Shown here in pieces: positions 25,488 through 34,323 of a stretch of DNA of 64,000 nt (within the stretch, counting starts at the first letter, position 1; every line of letters starts with the position of its first letter). Made by a program: the position numbers and the translations under genes. Origin of the DNA: DAOTWA01 sp963702935 (GTDB taxonomy: Bacteria; Chloroflexota; Anaerolineae; Anaerolineales; Anaerolineaceae); NCBI GenBank assembly GCA_963702935.1, contig OY969772.1, positions 1,426,001 through 1,490,000 on the forward strand, read 5' to 3'. The notes under the pieces are model-generated. The model did not search any database. It was not told the origin of the DNA and was given only the letters and a program-made list of their open reading frames with translations.

Positions 25488-26431
25488 CGCACTTCCTCCT
25501 TTCCCTGCTCCACCAGGCGCAGGAAGACGTCTTCCAGGGACGGGCGCACCATCTCGAAACGATTGAGCGGCAGGTTGGACTGGAGCGCATCCAGCAACAG
25601 CTCGCGGCGGGCGGTTTCCACGTCACGCACCAGGATGCGCGCCACAGAGCCATCCAGGCTGGCGGAGGCCACCCAGCGCAGGGCTTGCAGCCCCTCGACC
25701 CAGTATTTGAGGGCGTGGGCGGCCCCGTTGGCCGCTTCCACCTCGAAGACGGGTGAGGCGTAGCGCTCCAACAATTCTTCACGGCGCGCTTGCGTCACCA
25801 GGCGCCCCCGGTTGAGGATGCCCACCGTGTCGCACACGCGCTCCACGTCCGCCAGGATGTGCGAGGACATGAACACCGTGGCCTGCTTGCCCAGGCGCTC
25901 GATCAGGTCGAGCACGTCCTTGCGCCCGGCCGGGTCCAGCGCGCTGACCGGCTCGTCGAGGAAGAGCACCTCGGGGCGGTTGACCAGCGCCTGAGCCAGC
26001 CCCAATCGCTGGCGCATGCCGCGCGAGAAACCGCCGATGCGGCGCTTGCTCACCTCGGCCAGCCCGGCCAGCTCCAGCAGCTCGCGCGTGCGCGCCTTAC
26101 GCTGGGCGGCGGGCAGGCCGTAGATGCTGCCCACGTAATCCAGATATTCGGCGGGGGTCATCCAGGCGTAAAAGGCCGGTTCTTCGGGCAGGTAGCCGGT
26201 CAGGTACGCCACCTGCGTCCCGTCGCCGCCTACCGCCCGGCCGGCCACGCGCGCCTGGCCCACGGTGGGGTGCGCCAGGCCGGTCAGGATGCGCAGGGTG
26301 GTGGTCTTCCCGGCGCCATTAGGCCCCAGGAAGCCGAACACCGTTCCCGCTTCGACGGCCAGGTCCAGGCCGTCCAAAGCCCGTACCTGGCCGTAGACTT
26401 TGGTCAGGCCTTCGATCTCGATGGCTTTCAT
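25484..26431 (-). CDS. ABC transporter ATP-binding protein
   Basis: A 315-residue ATPase of the DrrA/NatA/CcmA class. The Walker A motif is GPNGAGKTT (about residue 37), the signature is GFSRGMRQRLGLAQAL, Walker B is VLFLDEPVSALDP, and the switch His is in FMSSHILADV. The C-terminal ~90 residues form the domain common to drug and antimicrobial-peptide exporters. It overlaps both neighbours by 4 nt (ATGA), so PLDc_N protein, ATPase and permease are made as a unit. Confidence 0.93.
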   Translation of the reverse strand: MKAIEIEGLTKVYGQVRALDGLDLAVEAGTVFGFLGPNGAGKTTTLRILTGLAHPTVGQARVAGRAVGGDGTQVAYLTGYLPEEPAFYAWMTPAEYLDYVGSIYGLPAAQRKARTRELLELAGLAEVSKRRIGGFSRGMRQRLGLAQALVNRPEVLFLDEPVSALDPAGRKDVLDLIERLGKQATVFMSSHILADVERVCDTVGILNRGRLVTQARREELLERYASPVFEVEAANGAAHALKYWVEGLQALRWVASASLDGSVARILVRDVETARRELLLDALQSNLPLNRFEMVRPSLEDVFLRLVEQGKEEVR

Positions 26432-26631
26432 TCTTCTCTGCCGATCACAAAGTACAGGATAGGGCCGAGCAATTCACCCAGGATGATGATCAGCGCCCAC
26501 ACCCACTTGGGTCCCCTGGTGCGCTCGCGGCGCGCCAGGTCCACCAGCGCCACCACCATCAGCACGAGCTGAATGAGTATCAGGGGCACTAGGAAGGGCA
26601 GGTATTGCAGGAAGGTATCGATCGGTTGCAT
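26428..26631 (-). CDS. PLDc_N-domain membrane protein (YxlE-like)
   Basis: A 67-residue protein with two membrane helices and the family features ALVDLARRERTRGPKWVWAL and GELLGPILYFVIGR. This matches PLDc_N proteins such as YxlE of Bacillus, which is encoded with the YxlF/YxlG ABC pair and the sigma-Y anti-sigma system. Here too it directly precedes the ATPase and overlaps it by 4 nt, which supports a shared function. Confidence 0.82.
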   Translation of the reverse strand: MQPIDTFLQYLPFLVPLILIQLVLMVVALVDLARRERTRGPKWVWALIIILGELLGPILYFVIGREE

Positions 26632-26652
26632 GGCTCACTTCTCCATTTTTTT

Positions 26653-26905
26653 CTAGATCATTACTAAAACCGCCGATTGGCGGCGCAGCGCCCAGGCAGA
26701 GATCGCCGGCAAGACGATCGTGCTGCCTGGCAGGATGACGATATCCAGCAGGTTGCTGCCCAGGGTTCCCAGATTTTGGGCGGCGTTGACCACTCCCTCG
26801 GCCGGGCGTGCCTGGCCCTTTGCGTCGTTGCCTCTTCTCGGGTTTCTCGGCTTCAAGCGCAGAACGGATGGGAAGCGTACTCTTTGCTCCCCAGCCGTTC
26901 TCCAA
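26653..26905 (-). pseudogene. Small membrane protein gene with a probable frameshift
   Basis: From TTG 26905 one frame reads LEAEKPEKRQRRKG. A second frame then continues QARPAEGVVNAAQNLGTLG with the hydrophobic stretch LLDIVILPGSTIVLPAISAW. Removing one G on the minus strand at 26817-26819 joins them into ~83 residues. No family is recognised. It stands between the SPFH and PLDc_N genes in the same direction. The start and the reality of the gene are uncertain. Confidence 0.35.
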
Positions 26906-26935
26906 AATGGTCTATGAGTAACTCTGCCGGCCGCA

Positions 26936-27916
26936 TTAATCTGCCGCCGGGTCCGCGCCCTTGTTCGTCTGGTTCAGCCCCAGGGACACCAGGCCGCTCA
27001 TGCCGCCCAGGTTCATGGTGTCCACCGCGCTGGAGGGCACGATCACCAGGGCGCCTTTTTCCTTGAGGCCCTCGAAGAGCATGTTCATGGCGCGCAGGTG
27101 CAAGGCGGTTGGGTTGTGTGCGTAAGCTTTCGAGGCTTCGGCGAAGCTGTTGGCGACTTCCATTTCCGCTTCGCCCAGGATCACCCGCGACTGGCGCTCG
27201 CGCTCGGCCTGCGCCTGCTGGCTCATGGCATCTTCCAGCGCCTGCGGGATGATCACGTCGCGGATCTCCACGCTCTGCACCGAGATGCCCCAGGGGGTGG
27301 TGCGCTCGTCGATGATCTTCTGCAAGTCGGCGTCCATTTTGGCGCGCCCGACCAGGATGTCGGCCAGCGTCATCTGGCCGATCACCTCGCGCAAGGCGGT
27401 CTGGGCGGCCCAGGAGATGGCGGCCTGGTAGTTTTCCACTTCCAGGGCGGCCTTCTCGGCGTCCCAGATGACCCAGAACAAGACGGCGTCCACGTCCACC
27501 GGCACGGTATCCTTGGTGAGGGTCTTCTCGGCGTTGAAGGGCGTCACCATCACGCGGTGGTCGATCCAGTTGGGGGTGGCGTCCAGGATGGGGAGGATCC
27601 AAAATAATCCTGGTCCACGCAGGCCGTGGAATTTTCCCAGGCGCAGCACGACGGCTTTTTCCCACTGGCGCGCCACCTTTAGGGCGAAGAGCACGTAAAA
27701 ACTCGCCAGGGTCAGGATGGTGATGTAAGCGCCATGCACAGAACTTGAAACACGGCCCTCCATCCACGCTGCACTCAGGACAGTCCACAGGATGATGACG
27801 ATAAAGACGAATGCTGCGATACCGCTGACGTGCACGTTATCGGGCATCTTGGCAGCCCTGGCCAGTTGGGTTGACGGGGATGACGATTGTTGGGATTGCG
27901 TATTCTTTTGTCTCAT
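26936..27916 (-). CDS. SPFH/Band 7 (stomatin-like) membrane protein
   Basis: A 326-residue protein with a variable N-terminus, two membrane helices (about residues 30-75) and an SPFH domain beginning EKAVVLRLGKFHGLRGPGLF. It continues to DERTTPWGISVQSVEIRDV and a helical AEASKAY region typical of stomatin/slipin. Such proteins form ring-like membrane microdomain scaffolds and control proteases or transporters. AGGAAAA precedes ATG 27916. It lies 27 bp after the GntR regulator and before the ABC genes, so it may support that transporter. Confidence 0.9.
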   Translation of the reverse strand: MRQKNTQSQQSSSPSTQLARAAKMPDNVHVSGIAAFVFIVIILWTVLSAAWMEGRVSSSVHGAYITILTLASFYVLFALKVARQWEKAVVLRLGKFHGLRGPGLFWILPILDATPNWIDHRVMVTPFNAEKTLTKDTVPVDVDAVLFWVIWDAEKAALEVENYQAAISWAAQTALREVIGQMTLADILVGRAKMDADLQKIIDERTTPWGISVQSVEIRDVIIPQALEDAMSQQAQAERERQSRVILGEAEMEVANSFAEASKAYAHNPTALHLRAMNMLFEGLKEKGALVIVPSSAVDTMNLGGMSGLVSLGLNQTNKGADPAAD

Positions 27917-27943
27917 TTTTTCCTCACATTCTCTTGTGTACGA

Positions 27944-28363
27944 TTATTGTTTTGATAGCTTGCGATTCTCTTCCCAAAGGCGAATTTGCTCGCCCAGGGC
28001 AGCAGTCGCTTCGTCTGGGGTAAAGCCCAGGCGTTGGGCTTCCTCCAGGAAGTGACGGGCCAATTCGGCGAGACCCTGTTGGCGCAGCTTTTGGGCGGCT
28101 TCCTGATCGGGCTCTTCCCAGATGTAAGTCCCGCGGCCCCGTTGGGTGGAAATCAGCCTGGTTTCGTCCAGCATTTTGTAGGCGCGGCTGACCGTGTTGA
28201 AATTGATGCGCAGCTCGGTGGCCAGCTCGCGGACGGTGGGCAGTTGGTCGCCTTGCTTCAATACTCCCTGCGCCACGAGCTGTTCGATTTGCCTGGCAAT
28301 TTGCAGATAGATCGGCTCGCCAGACCTGAAATCAATCCCGATTTTGCCCGTGAGGGTGTTCAA
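27944..28363 (-). CDS. GntR-family regulator, YtrA subfamily
   Basis: A 139-residue regulator: a winged HTH (GEPIYLQIARQIEQLV, QLPTVRELATELRINFNTVS, RGRGTYI) plus a short C-terminal helical dimerisation part, the YtrA layout. YtrA proteins repress adjacent ABC transporter operons, often in response to cell-wall antibiotics. TTG 28363 is used, with AAGGAG 9 nt upstream; a nearby ATG in another frame is followed by a stop. It heads the SPFH/PLDc_N/ABC gene series. Confidence 0.9.
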   Translation of the reverse strand: MNTLTGKIGIDFRSGEPIYLQIARQIEQLVAQGVLKQGDQLPTVRELATELRINFNTVSRAYKMLDETRLISTQRGRGTYIWEEPDQEAAQKLRQQGLAELARHFLEEAQRLGFTPDEATAALGEQIRLWEENRKLSKQ

Positions 28364-28378
28364 TCCATATCTCTCCTT

Positions 28379-28424
28379 TGTATCTTTGTTTTATTGTATC
28401 ATTGTCTCTTTGAATAATTGTATA
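28379..28424 (-). promoter_or_regulatory. Three TTGTAT repeats upstream of the YtrA-type regulator
   Basis: TTGTATC at 28379-28385, TTGTATC at 28394-28400 and TTGTATA at 28418-28424 (plus-strand reading) lie in the A/T-rich leader and promoter zone of the gntR gene. They may be the regulator's own operators. This is inferred from position and repetition only. Confidence 0.35.
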
Positions 28425-28561
28425 CCGTTTTGGGAGCTTGTCAAGGGTGATTCGCGTTTGGACTGGACGGCGGGTGCGGGTGCGGCGAGATCAGGGCCTG
28501 CGGCGCTACCGCTTTTCTAAATTCGCCAACCAATTTTGGGACAGACACGCATTGAGCACCT

Positions 28562-28617
28562 ATTGACTTTGGGTCAATAGGTGCTATACTATACCTATAC
28601 ACTGACTTGTAGTCAAT
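28562..28617 (+). promoter_or_regulatory. Promoter with two 17-bp operators for the TetR/Rph cassette
   Basis: The promoter is TTGACT (28563-28568), 16 bp, TATACT (28585-28590). The -35 box lies inside the palindrome ATTGAC-N5-GTCAAT (28562-28578), and a second near-copy ACTGAC-N5-GTCAAT (28601-28617) covers the transcription start. Centres are 39 bp apart. This is the geometry of autorepression by the TetR protein encoded next. Confidence 0.75.
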
Positions 28618-28655
28618 GAATTTTTCTAAATGAGGTGATCAAACTGGCTAGAAGA

Positions 28656-29315
28656 ATGGATGATTCCGAGTTTATCAGAGAGTATGAGATTAAGGACCAT
28701 AAGTTCATGACAATGAACGAAGAAAAGCGTGCGCGTGTTATCTGTGCGGCGCTGATGGAGTTTTCAAAGGGTTATGCAGAAGCGAATACAGACCTGATCG
28801 TCAAAGAAGCCGGCATATCCAAGGGACTGCTGTTTCACTACTTCGGGTCAAAAAGAGGATTGTTCCTTTTTCTGCTGAAATACACTTTGGGAACTTTGGT
28901 CACAGAAATTGAAAGGGTCGTTTCGGAAAGCAATGACTTTCTCGAAAACATCCGGACGGCATCAAAAGTGGAGGGAGACCTGACCATTCAATACCCACTT
29001 GAATTCGGGTTTTTGGCGAAGGCGCAATCTGCCATCAAAGAAGTCTTTCCGGAGGGGCTGCCGGGAGCTTCACCGAATTCGCCCCATATGCTGATGCAGT
29101 TAATTTGCCAGAGATCGAATAATGATCCATCGCTGTTCAAGGAAGGCATCGACAGTAAAAAGGCCCAAAACATCATTATTTGGACAATCAATGGCTTTAG
29201 CGAAAGCTTGCTCCACTATGGCGATAATATCGAAACGTACAAGGCGCATGCCGACGAAATTGCAGAAGAAGAGGAAGCGTATTTGCGATTGCTTCGCCAA
29301 CTTTTATATCGATAA
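28656..29315 (+). CDS. TetR/AcrR-family regulator
   Basis: A ~219-residue TetR protein with HTH NTDLIVKEAGISKGLLFHYF at about residues 37-56 and a variable ligand-binding C-terminal part. GAGGTG (28632-28637) overlaps the first GTG (28635), so ATG 28656 is preferred; the HTH is the same either way. A/T-rich third codon positions contrast with the flanking genes and suggest transfer. The twin operators upstream imply autorepression. Ligand unknown; an antibiotic such as rifampicin is plausible given the next gene. Confidence 0.85.
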   Translation: MDDSEFIREYEIKDHKFMTMNEEKRARVICAALMEFSKGYAEANTDLIVKEAGISKGLLFHYFGSKRGLFLFLLKYTLGTLVTEIERVVSESNDFLENIRTASKVEGDLTIQYPLEFGFLAKAQSAIKEVFPEGLPGASPNSPHMLMQLICQRSNNDPSLFKEGIDSKKAQNIIIWTINGFSESLLHYGDNIETYKAHADEIAEEEEAYLRLLRQLLYR

Positions 29316-29391
29316 ACAGAGAATATCGACCTCGCTTTATTGAGGTTTCGAAGGTACACCTTGGAATTGGTCTATTAATGGAGAGATGGGT

Positions 29392-32036
29392 ATGAGCTCG
29401 TTTGTGCTTGGTTTTCAAGAGATCGATCGGACAAAGCTAATGATGGTGGGGGGAAAAGGCGCAAACCTGGGTGAACTATCCAGGATCGAGGGGATACAGG
29501 TACCCGAGGGTTTTTGTGTTACCACAGAGGCGTATAAAAAAGCCACGGATCACCATGTGGAGCTAAATGGCCTGCTGGATGAATTATCGCATCTTGAGAT
29601 GGAAGACAGAGAAAAAATCGGTGAAGTCAGTAGAAAAATTCGCACGGTGATCGAAAATATATCCATTTCAACGGATATTGAAGATGAAATCACCGATTAT
29701 CTCTCGAAGCTGGGTGAAAAAGATGCCTATGCTGTACGCTCCAGCGCCACAGCCGAGGATTTGCCGACGGCCTCCTTTGCGGGACAGCAGGATACGTATT
29801 TGAACGTTATCGGAAAGGAAGCCATCCTTCAACACATCAGCCAATGCTGGGCGTCACTCTTTACCGAGCGGGCGGTGATTTATCGCATGCAGAATGGCTT
29901 CGATCATAACAAGGTACATCTGTCAGTGGTCATCCAGAAAATGGTTTTCCCCCAGGCGGCAGGGATCCTGTTTACCGCCGACCCAATCACCTCGAACAGG
30001 AAGGTTACGTCCGTCGATGCCAGCTTCGGGCTGGGCGAGGCGCTGGTTTCCGGCCTGGTGGATGCGGATATTTATAAAGTTCAGGAAGGCAAGATCGTCG
30101 AGAAAAAGATATCGACCAAAAAGCTGGCGATCTATGCGTTGAAAGAAGGCGGCACGCAGGAACAGCAGATCGAGCCCGACCAGCAGCACACCCAAACGCT
30201 ATCGGACGAGCAGATTTTGCGGCTCGAGAAAACCTGCCGGAAGATTGAGGCGTATTTTGGCCGTCCCCAGGACATCGAATGGTGCCTTTACGAGGGTCAG
30301 TTTTATATCGTGCAGAGCCGTCCCATTACTACTTTATATCCCCTGCCGGATGTGAACGACAGGAAAAATCATGTCTATATGTCGCTCGGTCACCAGCAGA
30401 TGATGACGGATGAGTGGAGGCCATTGGGCCTGTCCTTATTCCCGCTTTGGTTAAAGAAGCTTAGCAACGATCCGTTGGTCGAGGCTGGCGGGCGGCCTTA
30501 TGTGGACGTTTCATCAGAGCTGGCTTCGCCGATGACGAGAAAGATATTTGTGAACACCGGTCTCGGTTCGATAGACCCTTTGATCCAGAAAGCCCTCAAC
30601 AATGTCCTTCAGAGGAAGGATTATATTAAAACTTTGTACCACGGCAAGGCGTCGTCATTGGGTCTAAACGGCGGCTCGATCAGGAATATGGTTTCCGGTC
30701 TGTTCCAGGCGAGAAAAATCGAACGGGAAAATGACGCCGATTATATCCAAAAATTGATCGCGAAACACGATGCGCTGGTGCGGGATTTAGAGCAAAGGAT
30801 TAATAGTAAATCGGGAGGCGACCTGATCGATGCTATTCTGCAGGATATCGATAACTCTTTAAAACCATTGTTACGGACAACTACGGCGCGGGCATCGTTC
30901 AATACTCTGCAACCAACTGGTTAAGTAAGAACCTGCGGAAATGGCTGGGCGAAAAGGGCGTTACCGATATCCTGTCTCAAGCGTTAGCCAACAATGTCAC
31001 CACGGAAATGGGGCTTGCGCTTTTGGACGTGGCGGACGTCGTCCGGCAGTATCCGGCAGTGTTGGATTATCTCCAACACGCCAACGATGATACCTTTTTT
31101 GAGGATCTGGCCAAGCTGGAAGGCGGCGAGGCCGTCAGTGACTCCCTGCGGAGCTATCTGAGGGTATATGGCGTACGCTGCCCGGGCGAAATCGATATTA
31201 CCAGGACACGCTGGGCTGAGAAGCCGACGCTGCTCATCCCCATGCTGATGAATAATATCAAGAATTTCGAGCCGGGTTCCCATAAGAGGATATTCGAGCA
31301 GAAACGGCTGGAAGTGGCTCAGAAGGAACACGAGCTGATTGACAAGATAGAGAAACTGCCCGGCGGCAAAGGCAAGGCGAAATCGACCAGGAAGCAGATC
31401 AGCGTTTTTCGCAATTTCATCGGCTTCCGGGAATATCCGAAGTATGCCATGATGCTGCGCTTTTACGTTTACAAGCGGGCTTTATTGAAAGAGGCTGCCC
31501 GGCTGGTACAAAAAGGGGTGATTCAAGCGCCGGAGGATATCTATTATCTATCCCTCGAAGAACTTCGCCAGGTTCTTGCCACGAGCCAATTGGATTACGG
31601 CCTCATCACCAGGCGCAAAGCGGACTACGAGGTCTTTGAGAAATTAACCCCGCCGCGTGTAATGACATCGGATGGCGAGGTCATCAGCGCTGAATACGAC
31701 ACCGCCAATATACCCCAGGGCGCTTTGATCGGGGTCCCGGTTTCAGCCGGCATCATCGAGGGGCGAGCCAGAGTCGTTTTAAGCCTGGAGGATGCCCACA
31801 TCGAGGAGGGCGAGATCCTGGTAACCGCCTTTACCGATCCCAGTTGGACGTCGGTGTTCGTATCGATTAAAGGCCTGGTAACGGAAGTGGGCGGGATGAA
31901 TACGCATGGCGCTGTTGTGGCTCGGGAGTACGGCCTGCCCGCAGTCGTGAGCGTAGAAAATGCGACCCGGCTGATTAAAGACGGACAAAAGATCCGCGTC
32001 AACGGGACGAAAGGATACGTGGAAATCTTATCCTAA
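29392..32036 (+). CDS. rph: Rifampicin phosphotransferase (Rph), frameshifted
   Basis: Rph inactivates rifamycins by transferring the beta-phosphate of ATP to the drug. The N-terminal part starts MSSFVLGFQEIDRTKLMMVG with VGGKGANLGELSRIEG and VRSSATAEDLPTASFAGQQD (ATP-binding domain). The C-terminal swivelling domain carries the phospho-His in GGMNTHGAVVAREYGLPAV (codon 31904-31906). One missing A in the run 30861-30864 breaks the frame; restoring it joins NSLK to TIVTDNYGAGIVQYSATNW and gives about 881 residues, normal for the family. ATG 29392 is used because GGAGA is 7 nt upstream. As read, two separate pieces result. The related PEP synthases lack the MSSFVLGFQEID type of start, so Rph is preferred. 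Confidence 0.88.
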
Positions 32037-32075
32037 CGGTGGTTTATCGATTTATAAAAAAGAAGAAGTGGTCCT

Positions 32076-32786
32076 ATGTCACACCAATCTGCTACGATAG
32101 TCAAAGGTAAAGTTCTGAAGAGCCTCATCATTCCAACCATAAAGAACTTCCTCCTCGGCGTGATCGCGCTGGGAGTCGTGCTCTTTCTGCCGGCCTGGAC
32201 GCTCAACTACTGGCAGGCCTGGACCTTCATTGCGGTGTTTATGGTGCTGGTGACCCTGAGCGGCGTATACTTTTCCATTAAGGACCCGGCACTCATCCAG
32301 CGGCGCAAGCTAGGCGGACGACAACTTTCTACCGAGCAAAAAGTATACATGACGTATATCTATAGCGCAGAGCTTGGTATTCTGGTTCTTTCCGCGCTCG
32401 ATCATCGCTTCAGGTGGTCCCGTATGCCGGCCTACGGTTCCATGATTGGAATCGGGTTGGTTGTTCTGGCCAACGTCATCTGGTTAATCAGCAAAAAAGT
32501 AAACAGCTATGCGGGCGCTGCGATCAAGATCTATGAGGGCCAACAAGTCGTCACGACGGGGCCTTATGCGCTCGTGAGACATCCCAACTACGTGGGTGAC
32601 CTGACCCTAATCCTTGGCATCCCTTTGGCACTCGGCTCATGGTGGGGGCTGGCCGTTTTCGCACTGATCATCCCCGCGATGGTTTGGATGATTTTTGACG
32701 AGGAAAAGATTCTGAAGAAGGGTTTGCCGGGGTACGTCGAATACACCCAGAAGGTCCATTACCGTCTTGTGCCTTACCTTTGGTAA
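32076..32786 (+). CDS. ICMT/PEMT-like membrane methyltransferase
   Basis: A 236-residue protein with five or six membrane helices and the C-terminal family block GPYALVRHPNYVGDL, followed by DEEKILKKGLPGYVEY. This matches isoprenylcysteine carboxyl methyltransferase-like/phospholipid methyltransferase proteins, which use SAM at the membrane. It is 39 bp after rph and shares its base composition, so it belongs to the TetR-Rph cassette. The bacterial substrate is unknown, and its link to rifamycin resistance is only by position. Confidence 0.85.
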   Translation: MSHQSATIVKGKVLKSLIIPTIKNFLLGVIALGVVLFLPAWTLNYWQAWTFIAVFMVLVTLSGVYFSIKDPALIQRRKLGGRQLSTEQKVYMTYIYSAELGILVLSALDHRFRWSRMPAYGSMIGIGLVVLANVIWLISKKVNSYAGAAIKIYEGQQVVTTGPYALVRHPNYVGDLTLILGIPLALGSWWGLAVFALIIPAMVWMIFDEEKILKKGLPGYVEYTQKVHYRLVPYLW

Positions 32787-32833
32787 ATCAGCAGGGTGGG
32801 ACAGGTGCGCGCCGCGCCGCGACCGGTTTAATA

Positions 32834-34258
32834 TTAGGGCACCGGCAACCAATCCGCAAAGCCGGGCATGGGAGCGCTCCAGGTCGAGCGCGGCGCATCC
32901 GCGCCCGGCGCGTAAACGGCCAGTCGGTAGGTGCCGTCTGGCTGAGTCTGGCTGTTGAGCCAGGCGCTGCTGCCGTCCAGCAGGTAGGTGGGCTGGAAAT
33001 TGCCTTCCAGGTGCTTTGCAACCGTCCACTTGCCCACGTCCACTACGTCCGTCCAGGAGCCGTCCGCAGCGCTGGAAGTTTGCGCCCAGCCGTGCAGGAA
33101 CAGGCTATGGCCATCCGGGGACAACGCCAGGCTGGTGGCGTCCGTAGCCAGGCTGGCGGTCAGAGCGCCATTGGCGGCGTTCACCATCTGCAAGCCGAGC
33201 GGCGTGGTCTTGGCCGTCAAGTTTCCGCCCGCATCCTGCACGGCCTGGGAGGTCTGCCCGGTCACGTAGAGGGTGCGCCCGTCCGGTGAGATCACGGCCG
33301 TCTTGCTGGAGCCGTTCAAGGTCTTGGCGTAGGCCACGCCCGCCAGGCTCTGCATCAGGCGATCCAGGAGGCTTTGCGGCGCCTGGATCGTGGCGCTGCG
33401 CACGCTGCGTTCCGAAAAGTCCACCGTGGCCAGCAAGGGCTCGTCGGCGGCCACGGCGTACAGGCGGCTGCCATCCGGGGAGAAGACGACGGCCGGCATC
33501 AGGTATTTTCCGGAAGTGGGGTCGTTGGGATTTTCCGCCGCCGCGTAGCTGGTGTAATTTACCTGGCTCAGGTCCTGTTCCCAGAGGGTTTTCAGGCTGG
33601 TGGCGTCCAGCAGGGCCACGTGCAGGCTGGCCGCCGGCTGCCCCTGCGCGGAAGGCCCATACACGGCCAGCCGGCCCTGGGGAGTGACGGCGATGCCCTG
33701 GATGGAAAAATTGAAGTCAGCCTGCTGGAGGAGCGCTCCCTGGTAAAGATCCGTCAGGAGCACCTGGCTGTGATCGTCCACCTGGGAGTCGAGCACGAGG
33801 GCCACCTGTTTGCCTTGCGCCAGGAAGACGCCGCCGGGGCACCAGGCGGCCAGCTCGGAGGTCAGGAACACCGGGAGGGCGGCCGGCTTCCAGGTGCGCA
33901 GGTCGAGCACGTGCAGGCATTGGCCGTTGCAATCCGGGGACTCGACCATCAGGTAGGCCAGCAGCGCGCGGTCGGAAGAAAAGAAGGTATCGATCTGGCG
34001 GCCCAGGTTCACCGGGGCATAGCCGGAAACGGGCGCGCCGCTCTGGGCGGAGATGGGGACGAGATTCCAGCTTGCCCCTCCATCGGCCATCTGGACGGTC
34101 AGCGCACTGGCGCCCAGCACGCTGGTGTTGGCCCCCTGGAAGGGAGCCGGGGTGGGAGTGGAGGCGGGAGTGAGGGAAACGGCGGCCAGCGGCTGGCAGG
34201 CGGCCAGGAGCAGCAGCAGCGCCGCGCACGCAATCTTCAGAGGGAAACGGGTGTGCAT
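32834..34258 (-). CDS. Lipoprotein with WD40/YVTN-type beta-propeller
   Basis: A 474-residue secreted lipoprotein: signal peptide with lipobox LLAAC near residue 21, a Thr/Pro spacer, then repeated propeller blades with VVFSPDGSRLYAVA, AVISPDGRTLYVTG and SLALSPDGHSLFLHG. No catalytic residues are recognised. Its start lies 31 bp downstream of a promoter motif identical in layout to that of the ECF sigma gene, so it is a probable target of that sigma factor. Confidence 0.8.
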   Translation of the reverse strand: MHTRFPLKIACAALLLLLAACQPLAAVSLTPASTPTPAPFQGANTSVLGASALTVQMADGGASWNLVPISAQSGAPVSGYAPVNLGRQIDTFFSSDRALLAYLMVESPDCNGQCLHVLDLRTWKPAALPVFLTSELAAWCPGGVFLAQGKQVALVLDSQVDDHSQVLLTDLYQGALLQQADFNFSIQGIAVTPQGRLAVYGPSAQGQPAASLHVALLDATSLKTLWEQDLSQVNYTSYAAAENPNDPTSGKYLMPAVVFSPDGSRLYAVAADEPLLATVDFSERSVRSATIQAPQSLLDRLMQSLAGVAYAKTLNGSSKTAVISPDGRTLYVTGQTSQAVQDAGGNLTAKTTPLGLQMVNAANGALTASLATDATSLALSPDGHSLFLHGWAQTSSAADGSWTDVVDVGKWTVAKHLEGNFQPTYLLDGSSAWLNSQTQPDGTYRLAVYAPGADAPRSTWSAPMPGFADWLPVP

Positions 34259-34288
34259 GGAAAGTTCCTTTCTTTGAGCTTTTAACGC

Positions 34289-34318
34289 TTATACACCGCT
34301 CAAAGAGGAAAGGTTCCC
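34289..34318 (-). promoter_or_regulatory. ECF-sigma promoter of the beta-propeller lipoprotein gene
   Basis: On the minus strand GGGAACCTTTC (34318-34308), 11 nt, GTGTATAA (34296-34289). The same two blocks with the same 11-nt spacing occur before the sigma gene (35749-35720). GGAAC is the classic ECF -35 core. Confidence 0.72.
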
Positions 34319-34323
34319 CGCGC

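Noticed and set aside
29320..29391. The rifamycin-associated element (RAE) often found before rph genes
   Set aside because: No GGGGCTTGCGGCAAGCCCC-type palindrome is present; the palindromes at 28562-28617 fit TetR control instead.
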